From Sphingomonas sp. (GTDB lineage: Bacteria; Pseudomonadota; Alphaproteobacteria; Sphingomonadales; Sphingomonadaceae), in the NCBI RefSeq assembly GCF_003248515.1, contig NZ_QFOB01000006.1:346483-410482 (forward strand): a DNA stretch of 64,000 nucleotides, in the 5' to 3' direction. Below the pieces are notes generated by a model that did no database searches, was not told the origin of the DNA, and saw only the letters and a program-made list of their open reading frames with translations. Of this stretch, positions 34,926 through 43,550 are shown piece after piece. Position 1 is the stretch's first letter. Every line of letters begins with the position of its first letter. The position numbers and the translations under genes are program-made.

Positions 34926-37682
34926 TCAGGCCGTGGCCATCCACACCGCCGAATCCTTGTAATCGGGGTCGCGCGTGGGAAATTCATTCGAGGGCCCTGC
35001 CCGGTTCATGCGCGCATAATTGGGCACCGCCAGCATCGGGCTGCCGTCCCCCCATTGCCCCGCAATCGCCATCACGCCGCCCAGCAAGGACGGACGCCAT
35101 TCGGGCGTAAGCGCGCCTGCGGAGAGCGCCCTCCCGAGATCGGGCTGATCGGCCAGCTCGACATTGTAGACGAGCGGCCCGTAACGCAGCGCCACCTTGC
35201 CGCGCGTCGCCGCCACCCTATCGGCGGACGCCAGTCGCTGCACGGCCATGGGCAGTTCAAACTCCACCCGATCGCCCTTTTTCCATTCGCGATCCAGCAC
35301 CGCATATCCGCGTTCGATCCGCGGCACGACTGTCTTGCCGTTGATCTTGAGATAGTTCAGCCCACGGATCTGCGGCGAGGCGGCGTAAAGCTGGCTGGTC
35401 TGCCGATCCGGCACTCGAACGTGCACCGCGAAGCGGCCCGCCTTCTGGGGGTTCACCGTCAGAGCGACCTTGCCGTTCCAGGGATAATCGGTTTCCTGCA
35501 CCATCTCGACCTGCGTTCCGGCAATCTCGCCGACATTGATGCGGCTGCCGACGAACAGGTTGACGAACAGACTGTCCTTGTCCTTCGCATAGGCCCAGGT
35601 CGGCATCATTAGCAGGGTGCGCGGGATATTGCCTACGCAGCAGGGGCAATTATGCCATGCGTAGCGCGCGGAGCCCAGGAGCGGGTTCGTATAGGTGAAG
35701 TTCCGGCCTTCGAGGTCCGTCGCCCCCAGCAGGGCATTATACATCGTCTCCTCATAGAGATCGGCATATTTCGCGTCACGATAGGCGATGTTGAGCTTGT
35801 ACTGGAAGAAGATCAGCCCGCAGCTCGAACAGCTTTCGCAATAGGAATCGTTGCGCAAACCATAATCGTCGCCAAATCCTTCCGATGTATCGCCGCTGCC
35901 AACGCCCCCCGTGACGTAATATTTACGGTTCACCATATTGTCCCAAAGGGACATGACCGCGCTCTGATAATCACGGTCCCCGGTTTCGGCGGCGATATCA
36001 GCCATGCCGGAATAGAAATAGACCGCCCGCACCGCATGGCCGACAGCCTCATATTGCTCGCGCGGCGGCAGGTGGCTCTGGTCATATTCCGATCCGCCCC
36101 GCCGCGATTCCAGCAGGAACCGCGCAAGCGCGATATAGGCGTCGCCGCGCCCCTTCCCCTCCATGTCGTTCACGAAGCGGCCGAAGCGGACAAGCGCCTG
36201 CTCCATCTCCTGATGCCCGTCATACCAGGCCTTCTTGCCCGGCCCGATATTGGCAACCCAGCAATCGGCAAGGCGCTTGGCCGCGTCATAGAGCCGGCGA
36301 TCCTGCCCGCCGGTCAGCGTATAATGGTTGATCGCGGATTCGATGAAATAGCCCGAAACATAGCCCTCATGATCGCCGCGATGCTCGGGCGACCAGCGAT
36401 CGGGCCACTCCTTGCGATCGGCAAGGGTGTAGGCGGTCTGGAGATAACCATCCGGATGCTGGGCGGCGAGGATGATCGGGATCCACCGCGCGAGCGCGTC
36501 GCGCATATGCGCCTGTGCCGCTGCAATCTCGGCATCGCCCTGCGGATCGACCATCAGCGCGATGCACATCGCCTCAACCGTCTGGTGAACCCAGGCATTC
36601 GAGAAGACGAAGCCCCGGTGCGGCCCATGGGGCTCGCCGCGCAGCGCCTTGGCGGATTCGATGAAATTGTCGAGGCCGCCCACCCCGTCCTTCAGGTCGG
36701 TTCGCTGGCAATAGTCGATACAATGGGGAATCCAGTTGACGATCAGCGCCTTGGCACGCTGCGTCCAGAACGGGCTCGTGATCGCATAAGGCGTCGTATA
36801 GACGACATCGAGCCTTTCCGAGGGAGGCCCCTCCTCCACCCGGAGCTGCACGACCGATTTGGAGACGCCGCCCGCGCCTATGCCCGCAAGTTCGAGCACA
36901 TAGTCTCCGGGGGTGGAGACCGTCGCTGCCGTCCTGAGCGCGGCCGGATCCTCGAAGACCACCGTGCCGGGGCCGCTCACCTGGCTCCAGCGCACGGCGT
37001 CCCCCGGTTGCTTCGCGAGCCATTTCGCCTTGCCATTCATATAGGTCCGCCCGCCGAGTACGAGCGTACGATCCACACCGGCCGCCACCGCCGGCGCGAA
37101 CGCCGGCACCGGGCCTCTGTTATAGACCTTCCATTGCAGGATGCCGGGCGAATTCTTGCCGTTGCCGACCATGACGATCCGGATCTTCGTCGTCGTAACC
37201 GCGTCGAAGCGGGTCGTATTGTAGCGATCCTTGTCGAGGCCCAGGCCGCGGGGATTGCGCACCGGCACGAAGGCAGCGCCGTCCCAATACTGCACCTCGT
37301 ATCGGATCGGACGCTCGATCCCCCAGGGATTTTCCAGCCAGAAGATATCGGTCCGATCGGTCGAAATCGGTTTCGACCAGTCATATTGGATCCATTGCGT
37401 ATCGGTCTTGGGAACGAAATTGAACGCGCCGCTCGTGTCGCTCGACGACAGTTTCGGCTCGAATCCGCTGTTGAGGTGGGTCAGCTTGGCCCTGGTCGAG
37501 GACCAGGACGCGCTCGGCGTTGCCACCAGCGCGAGGTTCGGCGCTTCCTCGATCATCGCGGCGAAGGCACGCGTTCCGCCAGCGAGCGCAGCAAGCGCCG
37601 TCGCGCCTTTCAATACAGCGCGGCGGTCGATCGCGCCCACCTGCGAGGCACAGCCACAACCGGGTGTATCGTCCACCTTCAA
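34926..37682 (-). CDS. GH127 beta-L-arabinofuranosidase, exported, with N-terminal accessory domains
   Basis: This 918-residue protein has a Tat-like signal (DRRAVLKGATALAALAGG). An F5/8 (discoidin)-like domain spans about residues 50-190 and a PKD/Ig-like domain about 205-285. A GH127 (alpha/alpha)6 catalytic region follows. The zinc-site residues of HypBA1 are conserved: Glu616 and Cys618 (CESC), with Cys681 (nucleophile) and Cys682 in NCPCCVGN. It removes beta-L-arabinofuranose, for example from hydroxyproline glycans. Characterised relatives are shorter and often cytosolic, so export with binding-type domains is notable. It diverges from the GH51 gene across a two-operator region. Confidence 0.88.
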   Translation of the reverse strand: MKVDDTPGCGCASQVGAIDRRAVLKGATALAALAGGTRAFAAMIEEAPNLALVATPSASWSSTRAKLTHLNSGFEPKLSSSDTSGAFNFVPKTDTQWIQYDWSKPISTDRTDIFWLENPWGIERPIRYEVQYWDGAAFVPVRNPRGLGLDKDRYNTTRFDAVTTTKIRIVMVGNGKNSPGILQWKVYNRGPVPAFAPAVAAGVDRTLVLGGRTYMNGKAKWLAKQPGDAVRWSQVSGPGTVVFEDPAALRTAATVSTPGDYVLELAGIGAGGVSKSVVQLRVEEGPPSERLDVVYTTPYAITSPFWTQRAKALIVNWIPHCIDYCQRTDLKDGVGGLDNFIESAKALRGEPHGPHRGFVFSNAWVHQTVEAMCIALMVDPQGDAEIAAAQAHMRDALARWIPIILAAQHPDGYLQTAYTLADRKEWPDRWSPEHRGDHEGYVSGYFIESAINHYTLTGGQDRRLYDAAKRLADCWVANIGPGKKAWYDGHQEMEQALVRFGRFVNDMEGKGRGDAYIALARFLLESRRGGSEYDQSHLPPREQYEAVGHAVRAVYFYSGMADIAAETGDRDYQSAVMSLWDNMVNRKYYVTGGVGSGDTSEGFGDDYGLRNDSYCESCSSCGLIFFQYKLNIAYRDAKYADLYEETMYNALLGATDLEGRNFTYTNPLLGSARYAWHNCPCCVGNIPRTLLMMPTWAYAKDKDSLFVNLFVGSRINVGEIAGTQVEMVQETDYPWNGKVALTVNPQKAGRFAVHVRVPDRQTSQLYAASPQIRGLNYLKINGKTVVPRIERGYAVLDREWKKGDRVEFELPMAVQRLASADRVAATRGKVALRYGPLVYNVELADQPDLGRALSAGALTPEWRPSLLGGVMAIAGQWGDGSPMLAVPNYARMNRAGPSNEFPTRDPDYKDSAVWMATA

Positions 37683-37758
37683 TCCTCCCTCGAGACAGCC
37701 CGTGCGCCGCCAACAAACGGGTTATCCCGTCCGAACTTACTACATATGCCTGTCATTT

Positions 37759-37769
37759 TTGTCTGAGTT
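37759..37769 (+). promoter_or_regulatory. Regulon-B operator at GH127
   Basis: TTGTCTGAGTT, about 77 bp upstream of the GH127 start, shares the 10-base core TGTCTGAGTT with three other intergenic sites. Confidence 0.65.
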
Positions 37770-37983
37770 TATCAAGCCATCGACAAGGCTGATCGTCGCC
37801 AATGGCCGGCGATCCGCCGAAATTCGCGGCCAGCCTCGGGCCAGACGATCGAGTGGCGCAACATCCGGAACACAATCCACGATACGAGTTTCCCGGATCG
37901 GGCGAGATCCATATGCGCATATGCCCCTCCCGGATCCGAAAACGGCGCGTCCATGCGAGAATCGGATTGTGAACCCGCTCAAA

Positions 37984-37994
37984 AACTCAGACAT
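37984..37994 (-). promoter_or_regulatory. Regulon-B operator at GH51
   Basis: AACTCAGACAT is ATGTCTGAGTT on the minus strand. It lies 32 bp upstream of the GH51 start. Confidence 0.65.
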
Positions 37995-38026
37995 TAACCG
38001 CCATCAAAAGAGGGAGAGCTGCCGAT

Positions 38027-39601
38027 ATGAGCTTGCGCGGATTCGGGCGATGGGTCGCCACGGGAATGGCGGGCGCGGCAGCGGCGAGCGCGCCTGCCGA
38101 AACACCCGTCCAATTCCTGCCCCAAAAGGCGGCGCCGACGATCTCGCGCGATATTTTCGGCCAGTTTGCCGAGCATCTGGGCACGGGTATCTATGACGGC
38201 GTCTGGGTCGGCAAGGACTCCGCCATTCCGAACGTGCGGGGCATACGCAGTGATGTTGTGGCGGCGCTGCGCGCGATCCATGTTCCCAATGTCCGCTGGC
38301 CGGGGGGCTGCTTCGCCGACGAATATCATTGGCGCGACGGCATCGGCCCGGCGGCCAAGCGCACCGTTACCGTCAATTCGAACTGGGGCGGCGTGCCCGA
38401 GCCGAACACGTTCGGCACGGACGAGTTCATGGATTTCATCGGCCAGATCGGCAGCGAGGCCTATGTTTCCGTCAATGTCGGCTCCGGCTCGCCCGAGGAG
38501 GCGGCGAAATGGCTGGAATATATGACGACGGACCAGCCGACGACGCTGGCCAGGGAACGCGCCGCCAACGGCCATTCCGCCCCCTACAAGGTGAAGTATC
38601 TGGGGATTGGCAATGAGAATTGGGGATGCGGCGGCGCCTATTCGCCCGATCACTATGTGGAAGAGATGAAGCGGTTCAGCCACTTCGTGAAAAACCTCAA
38701 TCCGGCGCAGAAGGATCAGGGGGCGATGCAGAGGATCGCCGTCGGGTGGGACGCGGACAAGGGCGACTATACCGAAGCGGTGATGAAGGCCTGGGCGAAC
38801 AAGGCGTGGAGCTGGGATATCAACGGAGTCTCCCTGCACAGCTATACCGTCAATGGCTGGCCGCCGCACATGGCCAGCACCGGCTTCGGCGAGGATGATT
38901 ATGCGAAGATCATCAAGGAAACGCTGGGGATGGATACGCTGATCGCGAAGCAATCCGCGATCATGGATAAATATGATCCGGAGAAGAAGGTCGCGCTCGT
39001 TGTCGACGAATGGGGCTCTTGGCTGGCGCCCACGCCGGGCAGCAATCCCGGTTTCCTCCAGCAGCAGAATTCACTGCGCGACGCGATTCTCGCGGCGGTG
39101 AACTTCAACATCTTCATCCGCCATGCCGATCGCGTCCGCATCGCCAACATCGCGCAGATGGTGAACGTTCTGCAGGCGATGATCCTCACCGACGGCCCGA
39201 AGATGATCCTCACGCCGACCTATCACATCCACAAAATGTATCTGCCGTTTCAGGACGCGACGTTCGTGCCGATCACATATGAGGCCGGGCGATACGAACA
39301 TGCCGGCGTCGCCATGCCGCAACTGGATGCCGTGGCGGCGCGCGACAAGGCCGGGAAGCTCTGGCTCGCGGTGACGAACATTGATGCGTCCCGTCCCGGC
39401 GAGCTGAAGCTCGACACGACGGGGCTCCACATAAGGCGCGCGGCGGGAACGGTTCTCACGGCAGATAGGGTCGACGCGGTGAACGACTTCACGGCACCGA
39501 ATGCCGTGATGCCCAGGCCGATCGCGGCGAAAGCCAACGGCTCCTCCCTCCATCTCACGGTGCCGCCCAAGTCGGTCACAGTGATTGCGCTGGAATCCTG
39601 A
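38027..39601 (+). CDS. abfA: GH51 alpha-L-arabinofuranosidase, exported
   Basis: This 524-residue protein has a signal peptide (ATGMAGAAAASAPAE) and a GH51 (beta/alpha)8 plus beta-sandwich architecture. The acid/base is Glu197 in GIGNENWG and the nucleophile is Glu328 in VVDEWGSW. It releases alpha-L-arabinose from arabinoxylan or arabinan oligosaccharides. Most bacterial GH51 enzymes are intracellular, so the export signal again points to periplasmic debranching. The gene stands alone between its operator and the malic enzyme gene. Confidence 0.93.
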   Translation: MSLRGFGRWVATGMAGAAAASAPAETPVQFLPQKAAPTISRDIFGQFAEHLGTGIYDGVWVGKDSAIPNVRGIRSDVVAALRAIHVPNVRWPGGCFADEYHWRDGIGPAAKRTVTVNSNWGGVPEPNTFGTDEFMDFIGQIGSEAYVSVNVGSGSPEEAAKWLEYMTTDQPTTLARERAANGHSAPYKVKYLGIGNENWGCGGAYSPDHYVEEMKRFSHFVKNLNPAQKDQGAMQRIAVGWDADKGDYTEAVMKAWANKAWSWDINGVSLHSYTVNGWPPHMASTGFGEDDYAKIIKETLGMDTLIAKQSAIMDKYDPEKKVALVVDEWGSWLAPTPGSNPGFLQQQNSLRDAILAAVNFNIFIRHADRVRIANIAQMVNVLQAMILTDGPKMILTPTYHIHKMYLPFQDATFVPITYEAGRYEHAGVAMPQLDAVAARDKAGKLWLAVTNIDASRPGELKLDTTGLHIRRAAGTVLTADRVDAVNDFTAPNAVMPRPIAAKANGSSLHLTVPPKSVTVIALES

Positions 39602-39664
39602 GACTCACACACCTAGTTAGCCGCCGCTCACGCCATCCACCGATACCCCCCGAAGGATCCTCCC

Positions 39665-41923
39665 GTGGACAACGATTACCGCAAATCCGCCCTCGACTAT
39701 CACCGCCTTCCGCGACCGGGAAAGCTCGCCATCGAGGCGACGAAGCGGATGGCGACGCAGCGCGATCTGGCGCTCGCTTATTCTCCGGGCGTCGCCGCCC
39801 CGTGCGAGGAGATCGCCGCCAATCCCGATCGCGCGCTCGATTATACGGCGCGTGGCAATCTCGTGGCGGTGATCTCGAACGGAACAGCCGTGCTGGGGCT
39901 CGGCTCGATCGGCGCTCTGGCGTCAAAGCCGGTGATGGAGGGCAAGGCCGTGCTCTTCAAGAAATTCGCCGACATCGATGTCTTCGATCTGGAACTGGAT
40001 ACGACCGATACCGACAAGTTCGTCGAGGCGGTGGCGCTTCTGGAGCCCACTTTCGGCGGCATCAATCTGGAAGACATCAAGGCTCCGGAATGTTTCGAGA
40101 TCGAACGCCGGCTGCGCGAGAGGATGAACATCCCGGTCTTCCATGACGATCAGCATGGCACCGCGATCGTCGTTGCCGCCGGGATCCGCAACGCCCTTTT
40201 CCTCCAGGGCAAGGAACTGGCGGATGTCCGTCTCGTCACCTCGGGCGCCGGCGCGGCGGCCCTCGCCTGCGTCGATCTGCTCGTCTCCATGGGGCTGCCG
40301 ATCGCGAATATCACGCTCACCGACAAGGACGGTGTCGTCCATGCCGGACGGGAGGGAATGCCCTCCAACATGGCGGTCTATGCCCGCACCACCGATGCCC
40401 GCACGCTTCAGGAGGTGTTGCCGGGTGCGGATGTCTTCCTGGGGCTCTCCGCCCCCAATGTGCTGAAGCCCGAATGGCTGCCGCTGCTCGCCGCCAAGCC
40501 GATCATCTTCGCGCTGGCCAATCCCGAGCCGGAAATCCTGCCCAGCGTGGTGCGGGAGGAGCGGCCGGATGCGATCGTGGCGACCGGGCGATCCGATTTC
40601 CCGAACCAGATCAACAATGTGCTCTGCTTTCCCTTCATTTTCCGGGGCGCGCTGGATGCCGGCGCGACCGAGATCAATGAGCCGATGAAAGTCGCCGCGG
40701 CGGAGGCGATCGCCGCCCTCGCGCGCCTTCCCGCCGAAGAGAGCGTCGCGGCGGCCTATGGCGGAGCCCTCCCGCATTTCGGGCCAGATTATGTGATCCC
40801 CGCGCCCTTCGATCCCCGCCTCATCGTCGAGATCGCGCCCGCCGTCGCGCGCGCGGCAACCGAGAGCGGCGTCGCCAAGCACCCGATCTCGGATATCGCC
40901 GCCTACAAGCGCTCCCTTTCCGAGCGGACCTGGCGGTCGAGCCAGCTGATGCTTCCCATCTTCTCGGCGGCGCAGAGCAAGGCACCCCGCATCGCCTATG
41001 GCGAAGGCGAGGATCCTCGCGTGCTCCGCGCGATCCAGACCGTATTGGATGAAGGGCTCGCCCGCCCGGTCATCGTCGCGCGGCGCGGCATCGTGGAGAA
41101 GCGGATTACGGAACTGGGCCTGCGCTGGCAGCTAGATCGCGACGTGGAGATCGTCGATCCGCTCGCGGGCGGCCCTGTGCTGCAAGGCCTGATCAAGCCT
41201 TATCAGGATCTCGTCGTGCGACGCGGCAAGCCCGTCGCCGAGGCGGAACGGATGATCTATCGCCGCCCGACCGTGACGGCGGCGATGCTGCTGCGCACGG
41301 GCCATGTGGATGCCGCGCTGGTGGGCGGCCATTCCGAATGGTGGAGCCAGGTGAGGCTCATCATGCCGATCATTCCCCGCTCTTCCGGGGTGAGCCGTGT
41401 CTACGCCCTGTCCGGGCTCATCATGGATGCCGGTGCCCTCTTCATCACCGATACGCATATGGTGCCAGATCCGACCGCTGCCGAGATCGCCGAGATGACG
41501 ATGCTTTCTGCTGCGCAGATGCGGCATTTCGGGATCGAGCCGAAGGCGGCGCTTCTTTCCCACTCCAATTTCGGCGCGTCCGATACGGCGAGCGCGCGCA
41601 AGATGCGGGCGGCGCTGAAGCAGTTGCGCGAACAACAGGTGGATTTCTCGGTCGACGGCGAAATGCACGCGGACAGCGCGCTTTCGGAAGCGCTCCGCAA
41701 TCGGCTCGTGCCCGATTCGCCGATTTCGGGGAGCGCCAACCTGTTCGTGATGCCAAACCTCGATGCCGCCAATATCACGCTCGGCGCCCTCGCCGCCTCG
41801 GCCGGCGGTCTTGTGATCGGCCCGATCCTGATGGGCTTCGATCGCCCGATCCATGCGCTTGTGCCCACAAGCACGGCGCGCGGCATCGTCAATCTCACGG
41901 CGATCGCGGCGGCCGCCACCTGA
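39665..41923 (+). CDS. maeB: NADP-dependent malic enzyme with C-terminal phosphotransacetylase-like domain
   Basis: This 752-residue protein has malic domains over about residues 1-420 (LAYSPGVAAPC, VFHDDQHGTAIV, VTSGAGAAALAC) and a phosphate-acetyl/butyryl-transferase-like domain over about 430-750 (IAYGEGEDPRVLRA). This is the MaeB layout, in which the second domain is regulatory. It converts malate to pyruvate and CO2, making NADPH. GTG start at 39665 behind GAAGGA. No regulon-B site precedes it, so its presence here may be housekeeping rather than part of the pentose regulon. Confidence 0.95.
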   Translation: MDNDYRKSALDYHRLPRPGKLAIEATKRMATQRDLALAYSPGVAAPCEEIAANPDRALDYTARGNLVAVISNGTAVLGLGSIGALASKPVMEGKAVLFKKFADIDVFDLELDTTDTDKFVEAVALLEPTFGGINLEDIKAPECFEIERRLRERMNIPVFHDDQHGTAIVVAAGIRNALFLQGKELADVRLVTSGAGAAALACVDLLVSMGLPIANITLTDKDGVVHAGREGMPSNMAVYARTTDARTLQEVLPGADVFLGLSAPNVLKPEWLPLLAAKPIIFALANPEPEILPSVVREERPDAIVATGRSDFPNQINNVLCFPFIFRGALDAGATEINEPMKVAAAEAIAALARLPAEESVAAAYGGALPHFGPDYVIPAPFDPRLIVEIAPAVARAATESGVAKHPISDIAAYKRSLSERTWRSSQLMLPIFSAAQSKAPRIAYGEGEDPRVLRAIQTVLDEGLARPVIVARRGIVEKRITELGLRWQLDRDVEIVDPLAGGPVLQGLIKPYQDLVVRRGKPVAEAERMIYRRPTVTAAMLLRTGHVDAALVGGHSEWWSQVRLIMPIIPRSSGVSRVYALSGLIMDAGALFITDTHMVPDPTAAEIAEMTMLSAAQMRHFGIEPKAALLSHSNFGASDTASARKMRAALKQLREQQVDFSVDGEMHADSALSEALRNRLVPDSPISGSANLFVMPNLDAANITLGALAASAGGLVIGPILMGFDRPIHALVPTSTARGIVNLTAIAAAAT

Positions 41924-42308
41924 GCAGCATCGTCTTCGCTGGAGGGCTTCACGCGAAGCCCTCCAGAAAAATACTCATACAAGATAAGAACATGCGCCAT
42001 CGGATTGCCGCCGCGACACACATATCGCCCGCGCACCGCATACGGCGAGGGCATCGGCGCTCTCACCCGTTGGCATCGGAAGCGTTGGCCGCAATCGCCT
42101 GACGGCCTTGCCAACTGCCTATACACTTGGAAAAGAGGCTCTATGGTCGCCTCAAAGAGCCGGATGACGGGACCGGACACAGCCCGGAGAGCACTCATGC
42201 CATGCCACGCAAGCGGATGCCCTTGGGAGCTCCACCCGCCATCGGGGGCGCCACGCCAGCCGGATCGGTCGCTCGAAATGATCCACACTTTGCGGAATTT
42301 TGTCTGAC
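41924..42308. other. Gene-free region between malic enzyme and MFS/GH43 operon
   Basis: These 385 bp hold the hairpin at 41939-41966 and, at the very end, a regulon-B palindrome overlapping the MFS start. I see no convincing gene. Confidence 0.6.
41939..41966 (+). terminator. Perfect 12-bp hairpin after malic enzyme
   Basis: CTGGAGGGCTTC and GAAGCCCTCCAG surround an ACGC loop 15 bp after the stop codon. An A-run, not a T-run, follows on the plus strand, so intrinsic termination is uncertain. Confidence 0.5.
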
Positions 42309-42310
42309 AT
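42300..42310. promoter_or_regulatory. Regulon-B operator overlapping the MFS start codon
   Basis: TTGTCTGACAT is one base from the full palindrome ATGTCTGACAT, and its last two bases are the AT of the likely ATG at 42309. Repression would also block translation initiation. Confidence 0.5.
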
Positions 42311-43550
42311 GACACGACCCATGCGGATCCGCTGGACGATCATCGGCCTGCTCATGGGCGTGATGATTCTCAACTATCTTTCGCGTAGCATATTGGGCGT
42401 GGCCGCCCCCACGATCATGCGCGAGCAGGATATCTCCACCCAACAATATGGCTGGATCACCGCCGCCTTCCAGGTCGGCATCATGTTCCAGCCGCTGGTG
42501 GGCTGGCTGCTGGATGCGATCGGATTGAAGATCGGCTTCGCGATTTTCGCCGGCCTCTGGTCGGTCGTCACCCTCCTCCACGGTTTCGCGTCGGGCTGGG
42601 TCGGCTTCGCCGCGCTGCGCGGCCTGCTGGGGCTTGCCGAAGGCGCGGGCCATCCCGGCAGCATGAAGGTCGTCTCCGAATGGTTTCCCGCGCGCGAACG
42701 CGGCTTTGCGGGCGGCCTTTACAATATCGGCGCGTCGCTGGGGGCCGTCTTCGCACCGCCGCTCGTAGCATGGGCGATCCTCACGCACAGCTGGCGCGCG
42801 GCCTTCCTTGTGGCGGGCGGCATCAGCCTGGCCTGGGTGCTGCTGTGGCTGTTCTGGTATTCCCCGCCGGCCAGCCACCGCGCGGTTTCGGCGGAGGAAA
42901 AGGCCGAAATCGAGGATGGACAGGAAACCGGGCTGGAGGCGATGGCAGCCAAGCCTTCTGTCGGCTCCCTGCTGCGCCAGCGCAACCTTTGGGGCATCGC
43001 CCTGCCCCGGATGCTGGCGGATCCCACCTGGGGCACGCTTTCTTTCTGGATGCCGCTCTATCTGATGACGGCGCGGCATTTCGACATCAAGCAGATGGCG
43101 CTCTTCGCGTGGCTGCCATTCCTCGGGGCGGATCTGGGCTGCCTGTTCGGCCCCTCGGTCGTCGCCTTTCTGCAACGCCGGGGCATCCACCTGATCGATG
43201 CGCGCCGCTATGCCTTCACGCTCGGCGCCGTGCTCATGACGGGTGTGGCGGCCGTGGGATGGGTCACGGATCCGGTGATGGCCATCGCCCTGCTCTGTCT
43301 GGGCGGGTTCGCCCACCAGACGCTTTCGGTCACCGTCATCACCATGTCCGCGGATCTGTTTCGCAAGAACGAGGTCGGCACGGTGGCCGGTCTGGCCGGC
43401 CTAGCCGGAAATACCGGCCTGCTCATCTTTTCGCTCCTGATCGGCACGTTCGTCGATCAGGTCGGCTACGAGCCCTTCTTCGTCGTGCTGGCATGCCTCG
43501 ATCTGCTGGGCGCCGCGCTTCTCTGGACGTTGGTACGGAAACCTTCATGA
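42309..43550 (+). CDS. MFS transporter, hexuronate/oligosaccharide type
   Basis: This 413-residue protein has about 12 membrane segments. NYLSRSILGVAAPTIMREQ in helix 1 and the GLAEGAGHPGSMKVVSEWFP segment are typical of ExuT-like ACS carriers. The stop overlaps the start of a cytosolic GH43 xylosidase (ATGA, 43547-43550). It probably imports a xylo-oligosaccharide, an aldouronic acid or glucuronate for the coupled enzyme. The start is uncertain: ATG 42309 is chosen but lacks a good ribosome binding site; TTG 42300 and ATG 42321 are alternatives. Confidence 0.85.
   Translation: MTRPMRIRWTIIGLLMGVMILNYLSRSILGVAAPTIMREQDISTQQYGWITAAFQVGIMFQPLVGWLLDAIGLKIGFAIFAGLWSVVTLLHGFASGWVGFAALRGLLGLAEGAGHPGSMKVVSEWFPARERGFAGGLYNIGASLGAVFAPPLVAWAILTHSWRAAFLVAGGISLAWVLLWLFWYSPPASHRAVSAEEKAEIEDGQETGLEAMAAKPSVGSLLRQRNLWGIALPRMLADPTWGTLSFWMPLYLMTARHFDIKQMALFAWLPFLGADLGCLFGPSVVAFLQRRGIHLIDARRYAFTLGAVLMTGVAAVGWVTDPVMAIALLCLGGFAHQTLSVTVITMSADLFRKNEVGTVAGLAGLAGNTGLLIFSLLIGTFVDQVGYEPFFVVLACLDLLGAALLWTLVRKPS

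Larger units (their letters stand above)
37683..38026. other. Divergent regulatory region between GH127 and GH51
   Basis: This 344-bp gap has no gene. It contains two regulon-B sites, one near each start: TTGTCTGAGTT at 37759-37769 on the GH127 side and AACTCAGACAT at 37984-37994 on the GH51 side. Confidence 0.7.

Noticed and set aside
41939..41966. Canonical rho-independent terminator after malic enzyme
   Set aside because: The stem is perfect but no T-run follows on the coding strand, so it is listed only as a hairpin with moderate confidence.
42680..43546. Long in-frame upstream extension of the cytosolic GH43
   Set aside because: It overlaps the MFS gene in another frame; the ATG at 43547, coupled to the MFS stop, gives the normal GH43 N-terminus.
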